From positions 4,650,001 to 4,714,000 of the forward strand of contig NC_008699.1 in NCBI RefSeq assembly GCF_000015265.1: DNA of 64,000 nt, in the 5' to 3' direction. Each line of letters opens with the position of its first letter. The stretch's first letter is position 1. Shown here piece after piece: positions 1-8,648 of the stretch. The stretch is from Nocardioides sp. JS614. GTDB lineage: Bacteria > Actinomycetota > Actinomycetes > Propionibacteriales > Nocardioidaceae. The notes under the pieces are model-generated. The model saw only the letters and a list, made by a program, of their open reading frames with translations, did no database searches and was not told the origin of the DNA. Position numbers and translations under genes: made by a program.

Positions 1-260
1 GGCTTGCCGGACTGCACCAGCATCGTCTCGTCGTCACCGAGCGTGGTCAGCGTGCGCACCAGCGCGTCGTAGGCCTCCCAGGACCGGGCCGCGCGACCGG
101 TGCCGCCGTACACGACGAGGTCCTCGGGGCGCTCGGCGTTCTCGGGGTCGAGATTGTTCATCAGCATCCGCAGCGGGGCCTCGGTCTGCCAGGACCGGGC
201 GGTCAGCTCGGTGCCGTGCGCGGCGTGGATGGGCAGGCGCGGGTTGGCGGGAGTGGTCAC
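1..260 (-). CDS. hutU: Urocanate hydratase, N-terminal part (cut by window edge)
   Basis: The reverse strand from a GTG at 260 encodes the conserved urocanase N-terminus, including LRMLMNNLDPENAERPEDLV and VVYGGTGRAARSWEAYD, and runs off the left edge. The enzyme is an NAD-dependent cytosolic hydratase that converts urocanate to imidazolone propionate, the second step of histidine degradation. The GTG overlaps the hutH stop codon (GTGA), so the two genes are translationally coupled with hutH first. About 86 residues are visible; the catalytic region lies outside the window. Identification is confident from this N-terminus. Confidence 0.93.
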   Translation of the reverse strand, partial: MTTPANPRLPIHAAHGTELTARSWQTEAPLRMLMNNLDPENAERPEDLVVYGGTGRAARSWEAYDALVRTLTTLGDDETMLVQSGK

Positions 261-1858
261 GACAGTTCTCCGATCACGGTCTCGGCAGCATGGAGTACGG
301 CGCCGGAGGAGACCAGGCCGACCACGGTCTCGATCTCGGGCGAGAGGTGTCGGTCGGGTCCGGGGCCGGCGACCCCGGCGCCGCGCAGCAGCCCGATGAC
401 GGCACCGGTGGCCGGCGACGGCTCGAGCGGTCGGCGCAGGTCGAGCGCCCGGGCCGCGGTGAGCACCTCGATCGCGACGACGCGGGTCAGCCCGTCGACC
501 GAGCGGCGCAGCTTGCGGGCGGCCGACCACCCCATCGACACGTGGTCCTCCTGCATCGCGCTGGAGGGGATCGAGTCGACCGAGGCCGGCACGGCGAGCC
601 GCTTCAGCTCGGAGACGATCGCGGCCTGGGTGTACTGCGCGATCATGTGCCCGCTGTCGACCCCGGGGTCGTCGGCGAGGAACGGCGGCAGCCCGTGGTT
701 GCGCGCCTTGTCGAGGAACCGGTCGGTACGACGCTCGCTGATCGAGGCCACGTCGGCCGCGACGATCGCGAGGAAGTCGAGGACGTAGGCGACCGGCGCC
801 CCGTGGAAGTTCCCGTTCGACTCGACCCGCCCGGGGGCTCCGCCCCCCAGACCCCCGGTCCCCCGCCCGCCCAGGTCGTCGAAGACGACCACCGGGTTGT
901 CCACGGCCGAGGCGAGCTCGCGGGTGGCGACCGTCGCCGCGTGCTCGACGGTGTCGCGGGCGGCACCGTGCACCTGGGGCGAGCAGCGCAGGGAGTAGGC
1001 GTCCTGGACCCGGTTGCAGTCCGGGCCGCGGTGCGACGCCACCACGCCTGAGTCGGCGAGCAGCGCGGTGAGGTTCGCGGCCGAGCGCGCCTGGCCCGGG
1101 TGCGGCCGGATCGCCTGGAGCTCCGCGGCGAAGACCCGGTCGGTGCCGAGCTGGCCCTCCACCGACATGGCGGCGGCGATGTCCGCGGTGCGCAGCAGCA
1201 TCCGCAGGTCCTCGATGGCCAGCACCAGCATGCCGAGCATCCCGTCGGTGCCGTTGATCAGCGCGAGGCCCTCCTTGGCGGCGAGCTCGACCGGCTCCAG
1301 CCCGACGGCGGCCAGCGCGTCGGCGGCCGGCAGCAGCGCGCCGGACGCGTCGCGGACCTCGCCCTCACCGATCAAGGCCAGGGCGCAGTGGGCCAGCGGG
1401 GCGAGGTCACCGGAGCAGCCGAGCGAGCCGTACTCGCGCACCACAGGTGTGATGCCGTGCTCGAGCAGGCCGGCGAGCAGGCGGGCGGTCTCGACCCGGA
1501 CGCCGGTGTGTCCGGTGGCCAGCGTCGAGAGCCGCAGCAGCATCAGCCCCCGGACCACCTCGCGCTCCACCTCGGGGCCGGAGCCGGCGGCGTGCGAGCG
1601 GACCAGGGAGCGCTGCAGCTGGGCGCGCATCTCGGCGGGGATGTGCCGCGTCGCCAGGGCGCCGAAGCCCGTCGAGACGCCGTACACGGGAGTCTCGGAG
1701 GCGGCCAGCTCCTCGACCACCGCGCGCGCCCGGGCGATCGCCGCCAGTGCGTCGTCGGTCAGGTGGACCGGGGCGCCGTCGCGCGCCACGGCGCGGAGCT
1801 CGGCGAAGGAGACCGGTCCGACGCCGACGCCGACCGACGGGTGGGAGTCGTGGTTCAT
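257..1858 (-). CDS. hutH: Histidine ammonia-lyase
   Basis: HutH removes ammonia from L-histidine to give urocanate, the first step of histidine catabolism. The 533-residue protein has the family hallmarks YGVSTGFG near residue 60 and the MIO prosthetic-group region GSLGCSGDLAPLAH. The MIO tripeptide is Cys148-Ser149-Gly150 rather than the usual Ala-Ser-Gly; the cyclising Ser and Gly are kept. Later blocks QDAYSLRCSPQVHGA and ESNGNFHG are also typical. I chose the ATG at 1858 because GAGGA lies about 9 bases upstream; an in-frame ATG at 1867 and a longer frame to 2011 are less likely. Length fits the roughly 510-residue family. It leads an operon with hutU. Confidence 0.95.
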   Translation of the reverse strand: MNHDSHPSVGVGVGPVSFAELRAVARDGAPVHLTDDALAAIARARAVVEELAASETPVYGVSTGFGALATRHIPAEMRAQLQRSLVRSHAAGSGPEVEREVVRGLMLLRLSTLATGHTGVRVETARLLAGLLEHGITPVVREYGSLGCSGDLAPLAHCALALIGEGEVRDASGALLPAADALAAVGLEPVELAAKEGLALINGTDGMLGMLVLAIEDLRMLLRTADIAAAMSVEGQLGTDRVFAAELQAIRPHPGQARSAANLTALLADSGVVASHRGPDCNRVQDAYSLRCSPQVHGAARDTVEHAATVATRELASAVDNPVVVFDDLGGRGTGGLGGGAPGRVESNGNFHGAPVAYVLDFLAIVAADVASISERRTDRFLDKARNHGLPPFLADDPGVDSGHMIAQYTQAAIVSELKRLAVPASVDSIPSSAMQEDHVSMGWSAARKLRRSVDGLTRVVAIEVLTAARALDLRRPLEPSPATGAVIGLLRGAGVAGPGPDRHLSPEIETVVGLVSSGAVLHAAETVIGELS

Positions 1859-2178
1859 GCCCGCCATCCTCGTCCGCGCCGAGGACGCCGACCAGTACGG
1901 CGCCACCCACCGTAGTCTGAGATCCGAGACTCGAAGGCTACTCATGCGTAACCACAGCAGCGCCCCGCCGTTGGGCCCTGCGGAGGCTGGTCGCGGCGAG
2001 GGACGACGCAAGCCGGGCGGGATGTCCGGCCACGCCAGCCGATCCGACCGAGGAGGGAACCTTGACCGAGCACGCCCACGGTCGCGCCGGCACCGGCGAT
2101 CTGTCTAGACCATGGGGTGCGGAGGCCGCTGCGCGGGCACTCCGTACTCGTACATCCGCTCAACACGGGGGGCCGCAC
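1859..2178. other. Divergent intergenic region upstream of hutH
   Basis: This 320-bp stretch separates leftward hutH from the rightward secreted-protein gene at 2179. It holds the palindrome at 1914-1931. An open frame runs into the 2179 gene from a TTG at 2062, but it encodes no recognisable signal peptide, so I read it as leader. A TTGACC at 2062-2067 could be part of a promoter for the rightward gene. I see no other gene here. Confidence 0.5.
1914..1931. promoter_or_regulatory. Operator-like palindrome upstream of hutH
   Basis: The sequence AGTCTGAGATCCGAGACT is an 18-bp imperfect palindrome (7 of 9 pairs) about 55 bp upstream of the hutH start. Its core TCTGAGATCCGAGA matches 11 of 14 positions of the TCTGwwATwCCAGA motif that I recall for the IclR-type histidine regulator HutR of Corynebacterium. 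An IclR gene lies 3.3 kb away at 5243. Binding is inferred. Confidence 0.5.
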
Positions 2179-3459
2179 ATGAAGCGACGCCGCAGCATCG
2201 TTCTATCCGCCATCGCCGCCGGGCTGCTGACCGCCGCATTCGGCATCGCCCCACCCGCGACGGGAGCGCCCGCGGCCGCAGGCACCTCCGGGACCTCGGC
2301 CAAGACCACCAGCGACATCGCCCTGAAGGGCTACGCCTACGGCACCCGCGTCGTCGGGGGCCAGGTGCCGGCGGGGTCCAACATGACCGCCTTCACCGCC
2401 CTCGGCTGCGCCGTCAAGACCGGCATCAACCGGAGCAACGAGATCGCGGAGGCCGACCTCCAGGGCAACGGCACCGTCTCGGGCGTCAAGACCGAGCTGT
2501 GGACCCGGAACATCGACGGCGCTCGCCACTCCTACTCCCGCAACACCATCGCGTCGATCGTGTTCGCCGACAGCCCCCTGGGCTCACTCAGCATCCGCGG
2601 GATCACCTCGTACTCCCACGCCTGGCACGACGCGACGGGCTTCCACGCCGAGAACGAGAGCAGCATCGGCAAGATCGTCTTCACCCCGCCGGTCGGCGAC
2701 CCGCAGGTCCTCGACATCCCGACGCCGGGTCAGCCGGTCCCGATCCCGGGGCTCGGCACCATCTACCTCGGCAGCTCGGGCAAGAAGGTCACCGACACCA
2801 GCGCCGCAGCCCGGTCCACCGCGCTGCGCATCGACCTCACCCCCTCCAGCGGGAGCCAGGTCTACGTCGCCCGCACCACCGCCCAGGCGCTCTCCGGCGT
2901 CAAGCACGGCCGCTTCGGTGGGTTCTCCGCCGGCACCGAGGTCACCGCGCTGGACGGCAACCTCCGCAGCGGCCGCAACCCGCTCTCGCTGATGCCCTGC
3001 CAGGGCACCGACGGCAAGGTCGACGGCAAGGACAACGCGACCGTCGACCTCGGCGGCCAGGTCGTCGTCAACGGCGTCAGCAGCCGCCAGTACGGCAAGC
3101 GGTTCCCCGGCATGAGCGTCGCCTGGGAGCGCGGCTCGATCGCCGAGCTGAACCTCGGCGGCGGCCAGCTGGTCGTCGACGCGGTCGTCGGCAAGGCGAC
3201 GGCGACCCGCACCGCCACCGGCAAGCTCGTCACCAGCACCGACGGCAGCACGATCGGCTCGATCACGGCCAACGGCGAGCCGCAGACGTTCCCGGACACC
3301 GGCGTCCTCGAGATCCCGGGCGTCGCCAAGCTCGAGCCGATGGTGGTCGAGAAGGTCGCCGGCGGCATCTCCGTGGTCGCGCTCCGGATCACCCTGCTCG
3401 ACGGCACCGGGGCGGTCATCGACCTGGGCGTCGCGAAGGCCACCATCCGCACCAGCTGA
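2179..3459 (+). CDS. Secreted choice-of-anchor P family protein
   Basis: The 426-residue protein starts with MKRRRSIVLSAIAAGLL and a hydrophobic stretch ending near APPATGAPAAAG, a clear Sec signal peptide. The mature part carries features I associate with actinobacterial choice-of-anchor P proteins: an early GYAYGTRV strand, repeated Gly/Asn-rich beta segments, and a MPCQGT block about two thirds along. No LPXTG or C-terminal membrane anchor is visible. The ATG at 2179 was chosen because the signal peptide starts there and GGGG lies upstream. It is probably an extracellular beta-rich protein; its biochemical role is unknown. Confidence 0.7.
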   Translation: MKRRRSIVLSAIAAGLLTAAFGIAPPATGAPAAAGTSGTSAKTTSDIALKGYAYGTRVVGGQVPAGSNMTAFTALGCAVKTGINRSNEIAEADLQGNGTVSGVKTELWTRNIDGARHSYSRNTIASIVFADSPLGSLSIRGITSYSHAWHDATGFHAENESSIGKIVFTPPVGDPQVLDIPTPGQPVPIPGLGTIYLGSSGKKVTDTSAAARSTALRIDLTPSSGSQVYVARTTAQALSGVKHGRFGGFSAGTEVTALDGNLRSGRNPLSLMPCQGTDGKVDGKDNATVDLGGQVVVNGVSSRQYGKRFPGMSVAWERGSIAELNLGGGQLVVDAVVGKATATRTATGKLVTSTDGSTIGSITANGEPQTFPDTGVLEIPGVAKLEPMVVEKVAGGISVVALRITLLDGTGAVIDLGVAKATIRTS

Positions 3460-3529
3460 CGGCTTCGTCACACCTCACCCTGCGAGACACGGCGTCGTAC
3501 GTCGGGCCGCCGGGCGTTCACTGGGTCGC

Positions 3530-4723
3530 ATGACCCTGACCGCCCCGCGGCTCGACGTCGGCGCCGCGCGCCGTTGGTCGATGCTCGGCGCCAGCACGCT
3601 GGCCCAGGCCGCGACCGCGGTGATGGTGCACGGTCCCGCGTTCCTCATCCCGACGCTCCACGAGCGGGAGGGGATGGGCCTGGCCGAGGCCGGTCTGGTG
3701 GCCGCGGCTCCGACACTGGGCGTGATGCTCACGCTCGTCGCCTGGGGTGCCGTGACCGACCGGCGCGGTGAGCGGTTCGTGCTGCTCGCCGGCCTCACGA
3801 CGACGGCGCTGGCCGGCGCCGTGGGCGCCCTGACCGGCGGTACGACGCTGCTGGCGCTCGCCCTGTTCCTCGCCGGCTCGGCGGCGGCGAGCACCAACGC
3901 CGCGAGCGGCCGGGTCGTGGTCGGCTGGTTCCCGCCCGCTCGCCGCGGCCTCGCCATGGGCATCCGGCAGATGGCCCAGCCGGTCGGCGTCGGCGTCGCC
4001 GCGATCTCGATCGCCGTGGTCGCGGACGTCGCGGGAGTCCATGCCGCGCTCTGGGTGCCGACCCTGGCGTGTGCCCTCGCGGCCGTGGTGGTCGGCCTGG
4101 TCGTGGTCGACCCACCGCGCCCGCCGCACCGCGACGGCCTGGCCGCCAACCCCTACCGGGCGGACTCCTACCTCGCGCGGATCCACGGCGTCTCGGTGCT
4201 CCTGGTGGTGCCGCAGTTCGTGGTGTGGACCTTCGCGCTGGTCTGGCTGGTCCAGGACCGCGACTGGTCGCCGGCCGCGGCCGGCACCGTCGTCGCGGTC
4301 GCCCAGCTGGCCGGGGCGCTCGGCCGGATCGCGGTCGGCCATGTCTCGGACCTGGTCGGCGGCCGGATGCGGCCGCTGCGGTGGGTCGCCCTCGCCGCGG
4401 CGGCCTGCATGGGCCTGCTCGCCCTCACCGCCGCTCTCGACCTCGGCGTCGCCGTGCTGCTCGTGGTGGTCGCCACCCTGGTGACCGTCGCGGACAACGG
4501 GCTCGCATTCACCGCGGTCGCCGAGCGGGCCGGCCCGTTCTGGTCGGGGCGCGCGCTCGGAGTGCAGAACACCGCGCAGTTCCTCGCGGCCTCGGCCGTG
4601 CCGCCGGCGGCGGGGCTCGTGGTCGCGGGCGCCGGCTTCCCTGCGGTGTTCGCGCTGGCCGCGCTGTTCCCAGTGCTCGCCGCCCCGCTCGTGCCCGTCC
4701 GCGAGGAGCGCGCGCTCCACTGA
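3530..4723 (+). CDS. MFS transporter
   Basis: The 397-residue protein has about 12 hydrophobic segments and the loop 2-3 motif A of the major facilitator superfamily (WGAVTDRRGERFVLL near residue 70). A second partial copy, GRIAVGHVSDLVGGRMRP, occurs near the start of the C-terminal half. It should move a small solute across the cytoplasmic membrane; the substrate cannot be read from the sequence. The start at 3530 has no strong ribosome site. The gene stands alone on this strand, 70 bp after the secreted protein. The nearby hut genes make a role in their uptake possible but unproven. Confidence 0.85.
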   Translation: MTLTAPRLDVGAARRWSMLGASTLAQAATAVMVHGPAFLIPTLHEREGMGLAEAGLVAAAPTLGVMLTLVAWGAVTDRRGERFVLLAGLTTTALAGAVGALTGGTTLLALALFLAGSAAASTNAASGRVVVGWFPPARRGLAMGIRQMAQPVGVGVAAISIAVVADVAGVHAALWVPTLACALAAVVVGLVVVDPPRPPHRDGLAANPYRADSYLARIHGVSVLLVVPQFVVWTFALVWLVQDRDWSPAAAGTVVAVAQLAGALGRIAVGHVSDLVGGRMRPLRWVALAAAACMGLLALTAALDLGVAVLLVVVATLVTVADNGLAFTAVAERAGPFWSGRALGVQNTAQFLAASAVPPAAGLVVAGAGFPAVFALAALFPVLAAPLVPVREERALH

Positions 4724-4728
4724 CCGAG

Positions 4729-4799
4729 CCCGCCACGACCCCCGCCACGAGCCCCGCCACGAGCCCCGCCACGAACCCCGCCACGGACCTGGCCACGGA
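4729..4799 (+). repeat. 12-bp tandem repeat downstream of the MFS gene
   Basis: About six imperfect copies of a 12-bp unit (CCCGCCACGAGC) follow the MFS stop codon directly. In one forward frame they read as PAT-x-PAT-x, but that frame has no ribosome site and ends at 4857. This looks like a simple-sequence expansion in the gene tail. Confidence 0.7.
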
Positions 4800-4875
4800 G
4801 GCGGGCCTCACGGGGACTGCGCCGCGACGCGGTCGGGTACGGGCAGCGTGGGGGTAGTCGAGAGGGAGGATTCCC

Positions 4876-5232
4876 ATGGCCACCGTGATCGTGATCGTCG
4901 TCGTGCTGGTGGTGCTCGCCATCGCCGTCGCGGCCTATCTGATGAGCAAGCGGCGCACCGAGCAGCGCCGGCACCGCGCCGACCAGCTGCGGACCAAGGC
5001 CGCCGCCCAGGGTGGTGCCACCGACGTGTCCCGCCAGGAGGCCGCGGCCGCCGAGGCGCGCGCGGAGGTGGCGCGGGCCGAGGCCGAGCGGGCGGCGCAG
5101 CAGGCCGCCGAGGCCCGGCAGGGGCTCCGCATGGACGAGGCCCGGCAGGAGGACTCGCTGCGCTCGGCCGACGCGCTCGACCCCGATGTCGACCACCGCT
5201 CGAGCGACTACCGTCCCGGGGCCGCCCCGTAG
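4876..5232 (+). CDS. Small membrane-anchored coiled-coil protein
   Basis: The 118-residue protein begins with one hydrophobic helix (about residues 3-25, VIVIVVVLVVLAIAVAAYLM). A charged region follows, with a long Ala/Glu/Arg-rich stretch (about residues 50-95) that should form a coiled coil, and an acidic tail. GGGAGGA sits 7 bases before the ATG, a strong ribosome site. I recognise the type as a common small membrane protein of Nocardioides-like genomes but cannot name a function. The IclR gene starts 10 bp after its stop. Confidence 0.7.
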   Translation: MATVIVIVVVLVVLAIAVAAYLMSKRRTEQRRHRADQLRTKAAAQGGATDVSRQEAAAAEARAEVARAEAERAAQQAAEARQGLRMDEARQEDSLRSADALDPDVDHRSSDYRPGAAP

Positions 5233-5242
5233 TCTGCGCCAC

Positions 5243-6013
5243 ATGAGCCAGGTACCCGCCGCGACCCGGACCCTGCGGGTGCTGCGGTTCCTGGCCGGCC
5301 AGCCCGACCCGGTCGCCCTGGACCGGATCATGCGCGCCGTCGACCTGCCGCGCAGCACGACGTACCACCTGCTGCACGCGATGATCGACGAGGGCTTCGT
5401 CGTGCACCTGCCCGAGGAGCACCGGTTCGGCCTCGGCCCGGCGGCCTTCGAGCTGGGCAGCGGCTACGCGCGCCAGGAGCCGCTGCAGCGGATCGCGCGC
5501 CGGCCACTCGCCGATCTCGTCGACCGCACCCGGCAGTCCGCGCACCTGGCCATCCTGCACGGGCGCGAGGTGCTGTACGTCGTCGAGGAGCGCGCCCCCG
5601 GCCGGCCGCCGCTGGTGACCGACGTCGGCGTGCGCCTGCCCGCCCACCTGACCGCGAGCGGCCGTGCGATCCTCGCGCTGCTGCCCGGGACCCAGGTGCG
5701 CGCGCTCTACTCGCAGCCCTCGGACTTCGTCGACCGGCACGGGCTGGGACCGCGGACCCTCAGCGCGTTGCGTCGGGTCCTCGCCGACGCCCGGCAGCGC
5801 GGGCACGCGGTCGAGGACGGCGAGATCACCCCCGGGCTCGCGAGCGTCGCCGTCGCGGTCCTCGACCACAACCGGCACCCGGTCGCGGCGGTGGCCCTCA
5901 CCTACCCGCAGGACCCCGAGGCCGAGAGCGCCGTGGGTGCGGGTCTCGCGGCGGCGGTCGCGGCGACCGCCGGGGCCCTGACCCGCAGGATCGGCGGCCC
6001 CGCCGACCGGTGA
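5243..6013 (+). CDS. IclR-family transcriptional regulator (candidate HutR)
   Basis: The 256-residue protein has an N-terminal winged helix-turn-helix (RTLRVLRFLAGQP through STTYHLLHAMIDEGFV) and a C-terminal IclR effector domain with the LPAHLTASGRAILALL signature. This family binds small aromatic or carboxylic effectors and controls nearby catabolic genes. The start at 5243 follows a TAGTCT box by 7 nt, so the transcript is probably leaderless. A HutR-like palindrome in front of hutH, 3.3 kb away, makes this a candidate histidine-utilisation regulator; that link is inference. It could equally control another pathway. Confidence 0.87.
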   Translation: MSQVPAATRTLRVLRFLAGQPDPVALDRIMRAVDLPRSTTYHLLHAMIDEGFVVHLPEEHRFGLGPAAFELGSGYARQEPLQRIARRPLADLVDRTRQSAHLAILHGREVLYVVEERAPGRPPLVTDVGVRLPAHLTASGRAILALLPGTQVRALYSQPSDFVDRHGLGPRTLSALRRVLADARQRGHAVEDGEITPGLASVAVAVLDHNRHPVAAVALTYPQDPEAESAVGAGLAAAVAATAGALTRRIGGPADR

Positions 6014-6071
6014 GCATCACCCGGATCGGCCCCGCTCGTTGGATGCACCGGACGACGTGAAGGAGTGTTCG

Positions 6072-8501
6072 GTGAGAGAGAAGAGTCCCGGCCGCCGGCT
6101 GGCGTGGGCCCTGGTCGCCGCCGCCGTGGTGGTCGCCACCGCGATCTCGATGGGCGGGGCAGCGGGGCTGCGGCCCGGCGGCCTGGGTGAGCGCTATGCG
6201 TTCGCCCAGGACGCGCTCGGCCAGCGGAGCGTCGACAAGAACGCGATCTCCCGGGCGGGCGACCTCGGCGACCTCACCCGGGACCCCACCACCGCGGCCG
6301 AGAAGGCCGCGGCCACGGCGTACGTCGACCACGAGCGCGCGCTGCCCGACCCCGAGCTGACCACGGCGCCGATCATCGGCGCGCGACACCGGCACCCGCA
6401 GGACCGCTACGCCCTGGCCGGCGGCTGCTACACGCTGACTCCCGACGGTGACCCGTTCTACTTCAAGGCCACCGACCTCGGCAGCTACCTGATCTACGAC
6501 GCCGACCGGGCGTTCCTGCTCGCCGACGGCAACCGCGCCGGCGAGCCGAGCGCCGACACCGTCTGGGACATCTCCCGGTCCGCCGGCGGGCGCTACTCCT
6601 TCCGCAACGACACCGGCGCGCTGACCCTCGGCAGCACGACGGCGTTCCGCCCGACCCGGACGACCGGCTGCACGCCGTACCCCGAGTCCCAGATCGACAT
6701 CACCGGCCGCCCGCACGCGGGGGTGACGCCGTTCCAGGAGGTCCGCGGCTACGTCGACGGGCACACCCACGGGATGGCCTTCGAGTTCCTCGGGGGCGAC
6801 GTCCACTGCGGCAAGCCCTGGGACCGGTACGGCGCGCCGTACGCCCTGGTCGACTGCCCCGACCACACCGCCACCGGCGGGTACGGCGGCGTCCTGGAGT
6901 CGGTGCTCTCCGGGGAGCCGCACCACGACCCCGTGGGCTGGCCGACCTTCAAGGACTGGCCGGCGCCGAACTCGCTGACCCACGAGGGCACCTACTACCG
7001 CTGGCTGGAGCGGTCCTGGCGGGGCGGCCAGCGGATCTTCGTCAACCTGCTCGTCGAGAACAACCAGCTCTGCCAGATCTACCCGATCAAGCGGAACTCC
7101 TGCGACGACATGGACTCGGTGCGCCTGCAGGCCAAGGACATGTACGCCATGCAGGACTACATCGACGCCCAGTTCGGCGGTCCCGGCAAGGGCTTCTACC
7201 GGATCGTCAAGAACCCCTACCAGGCCCGCGAGGTCATCAACGCCGGGAAGATGGCGGTGGTCATGGGCATCGAGACCAGCGTCCCGTTCGGCTGCACGTT
7301 CAAGGCGCTGCCGGGCGGCGACGTGCCGGCCTGCGACGTCGACGACATCGACGCCCAGCTCGACCAGGTCAAGCGGATGGGCGTGCGCCAGATGGAGCTG
7401 GTGAACAAGTTCGACAACGCCCTGTCCGGCATCGCCGGCGACAACGGCGAGGTCGGGGTCGCGGTCAACAGCGCGAACTTCCTCGAGACCGGCACGTTCT
7501 GGGACATGGAGCACTGCGAGCCCGAGATCCCGGGCGCGCACGACCACAACCAGCTCGCGGCGCCCGACATCTCGGCGGGACAGCAGGACGCGCTGTTCGG
7601 TGCGATCGGCGAGCTCTTCGGGCCGCTCGCGCTGCCGGCCCTCCCGGTCTACCCGCCGCCGGACCACTGCAACAGCCGCGGCCTGACCACGCTGGGCGAG
7701 TACACGATCCGCGGCCTCGCGCAGCGGCACATGATCTTCGACCCCGACCACATGAGCGTGAGGGCCCGGACCCGGGCGCTCGACCAGATCGACGACCTGG
7801 GCTACCACGGCGTCATCTCGAGCCACTCCTGGTCCACGCCCGACGCGTACCCGCGGATCTACGCCGACGGCGGGTTCATCACGCCGTACGCCGGCGACTC
7901 GACCGGCTTCGTCGAGAAGTGGCGCACCCACCTCGGCTGGGCCGACCCGCGCTACTACTGGGGGATCGGGTACGGCGCGGACATGAACGGGCTCGGTGCG
8001 CAGGGCGACCCGCGCGGCGCGGACGTGCCGAACCCGGTCACCTACCCGTTCACCGGGCTCGGCGGCGTCCGCGTCGGTCGGCAGCACGCCGGCGAGCGCG
8101 TGTACGACATCAACGTCGACGGCGTCGCTCAGTACGGCCTCTACCCCGACTGGATCCAGGACCTCGGCCAGGTCGCCGATGCCCAGCACCCGGGCGACGG
8201 CGCGAAGATCGAGGACGACATGGCGCGCGGGGCCGAGGCCTACCTGCAGATGTGGGAGCGGGCCGAGGGCATCGCGCCGGACTCCTGCCGCAACGCCGAC
8301 CTGCGCCTGCCGGTCGACCGGGCCCTGGGGCTGGTCCGCCCCGGCATGACCACCAAGCAGGTCATGCAGGCCGTCGGCCAGCCCTACACCCGGCTCGGCG
8401 CGACGTACGGCTTCTGCGCGAGGACGTCCGCGGACCCGAAGGTGATGGTGACCGTGACGTTCTCGGAGGCGGGCCGGGTCACCGGCGCGCGCCGGGCCTG
8501 A
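6072..8501 (+). CDS. Exported amidohydrolase-superfamily protein with C-terminal SmpA/OmlA-like region
   Basis: The 809-residue protein starts at GTG 6072, preceded by AAGGAG. It has a single N-terminal hydrophobic helix (LAWALVAAAVVVATAISMGG), so it is exported or anchored. Metal-hydrolase features of a TIM-barrel amidohydrolase are spread along it: DGHTHGMAFEF (HxH), MGIETSV, FDPDHMS, ISSHSW and a late GYGADMNGL Asp. The last 75 residues (GLVRPGMTTKQVMQAVGQPY) look like an SmpA/OmlA-type fold, often found in envelope proteins. It resembles large secreted peptidase-M19-like or amidohydrolase proteins. The substrate is unknown. Confidence 0.65.
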   Translation: MREKSPGRRLAWALVAAAVVVATAISMGGAAGLRPGGLGERYAFAQDALGQRSVDKNAISRAGDLGDLTRDPTTAAEKAAATAYVDHERALPDPELTTAPIIGARHRHPQDRYALAGGCYTLTPDGDPFYFKATDLGSYLIYDADRAFLLADGNRAGEPSADTVWDISRSAGGRYSFRNDTGALTLGSTTAFRPTRTTGCTPYPESQIDITGRPHAGVTPFQEVRGYVDGHTHGMAFEFLGGDVHCGKPWDRYGAPYALVDCPDHTATGGYGGVLESVLSGEPHHDPVGWPTFKDWPAPNSLTHEGTYYRWLERSWRGGQRIFVNLLVENNQLCQIYPIKRNSCDDMDSVRLQAKDMYAMQDYIDAQFGGPGKGFYRIVKNPYQAREVINAGKMAVVMGIETSVPFGCTFKALPGGDVPACDVDDIDAQLDQVKRMGVRQMELVNKFDNALSGIAGDNGEVGVAVNSANFLETGTFWDMEHCEPEIPGAHDHNQLAAPDISAGQQDALFGAIGELFGPLALPALPVYPPPDHCNSRGLTTLGEYTIRGLAQRHMIFDPDHMSVRARTRALDQIDDLGYHGVISSHSWSTPDAYPRIYADGGFITPYAGDSTGFVEKWRTHLGWADPRYYWGIGYGADMNGLGAQGDPRGADVPNPVTYPFTGLGGVRVGRQHAGERVYDINVDGVAQYGLYPDWIQDLGQVADAQHPGDGAKIEDDMARGAEAYLQMWERAEGIAPDSCRNADLRLPVDRALGLVRPGMTTKQVMQAVGQPYTRLGATYGFCARTSADPKVMVTVTFSEAGRVTGARRA

Positions 8502-8531
8502 ACGGGGCACTGCCGGAGGGGGTGCAGGAAG

Positions 8532-8546
8532 TTACCAATCGGTAGG
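8532..8546. promoter_or_regulatory. TetR-type operator candidate upstream of the EtfD-like gene
   Basis: TTACCAATCGGTAGG contains the inverted half-sites TACC and GGTA. The same box, 12 of 15 identical, lies at 32516-32530 in front of the FadE5-like acyl-CoA dehydrogenase gene. Two beta-oxidation-related genes sharing a box suggests one fatty-acid-responsive TetR regulator, which is not encoded in this window. Confidence 0.55.
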
Positions 8547-8648
8547 ATCCTTCTCACGCTCCCGGGGGACTGACGGGCCCCGCGGCTGCCAATAGGCTCG
8601 CGGACACGCCCCCGGGCGGCACATCGAACACCTGACAGGGAGCTACCA

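Noticed and set aside
4724..4857. Frameshifted extension of the MFS protein through the PAT repeat
   Set aside because: The MFS frame ends with a complete last helix and a normal stop; the repeat is in another frame with no support for shifting.
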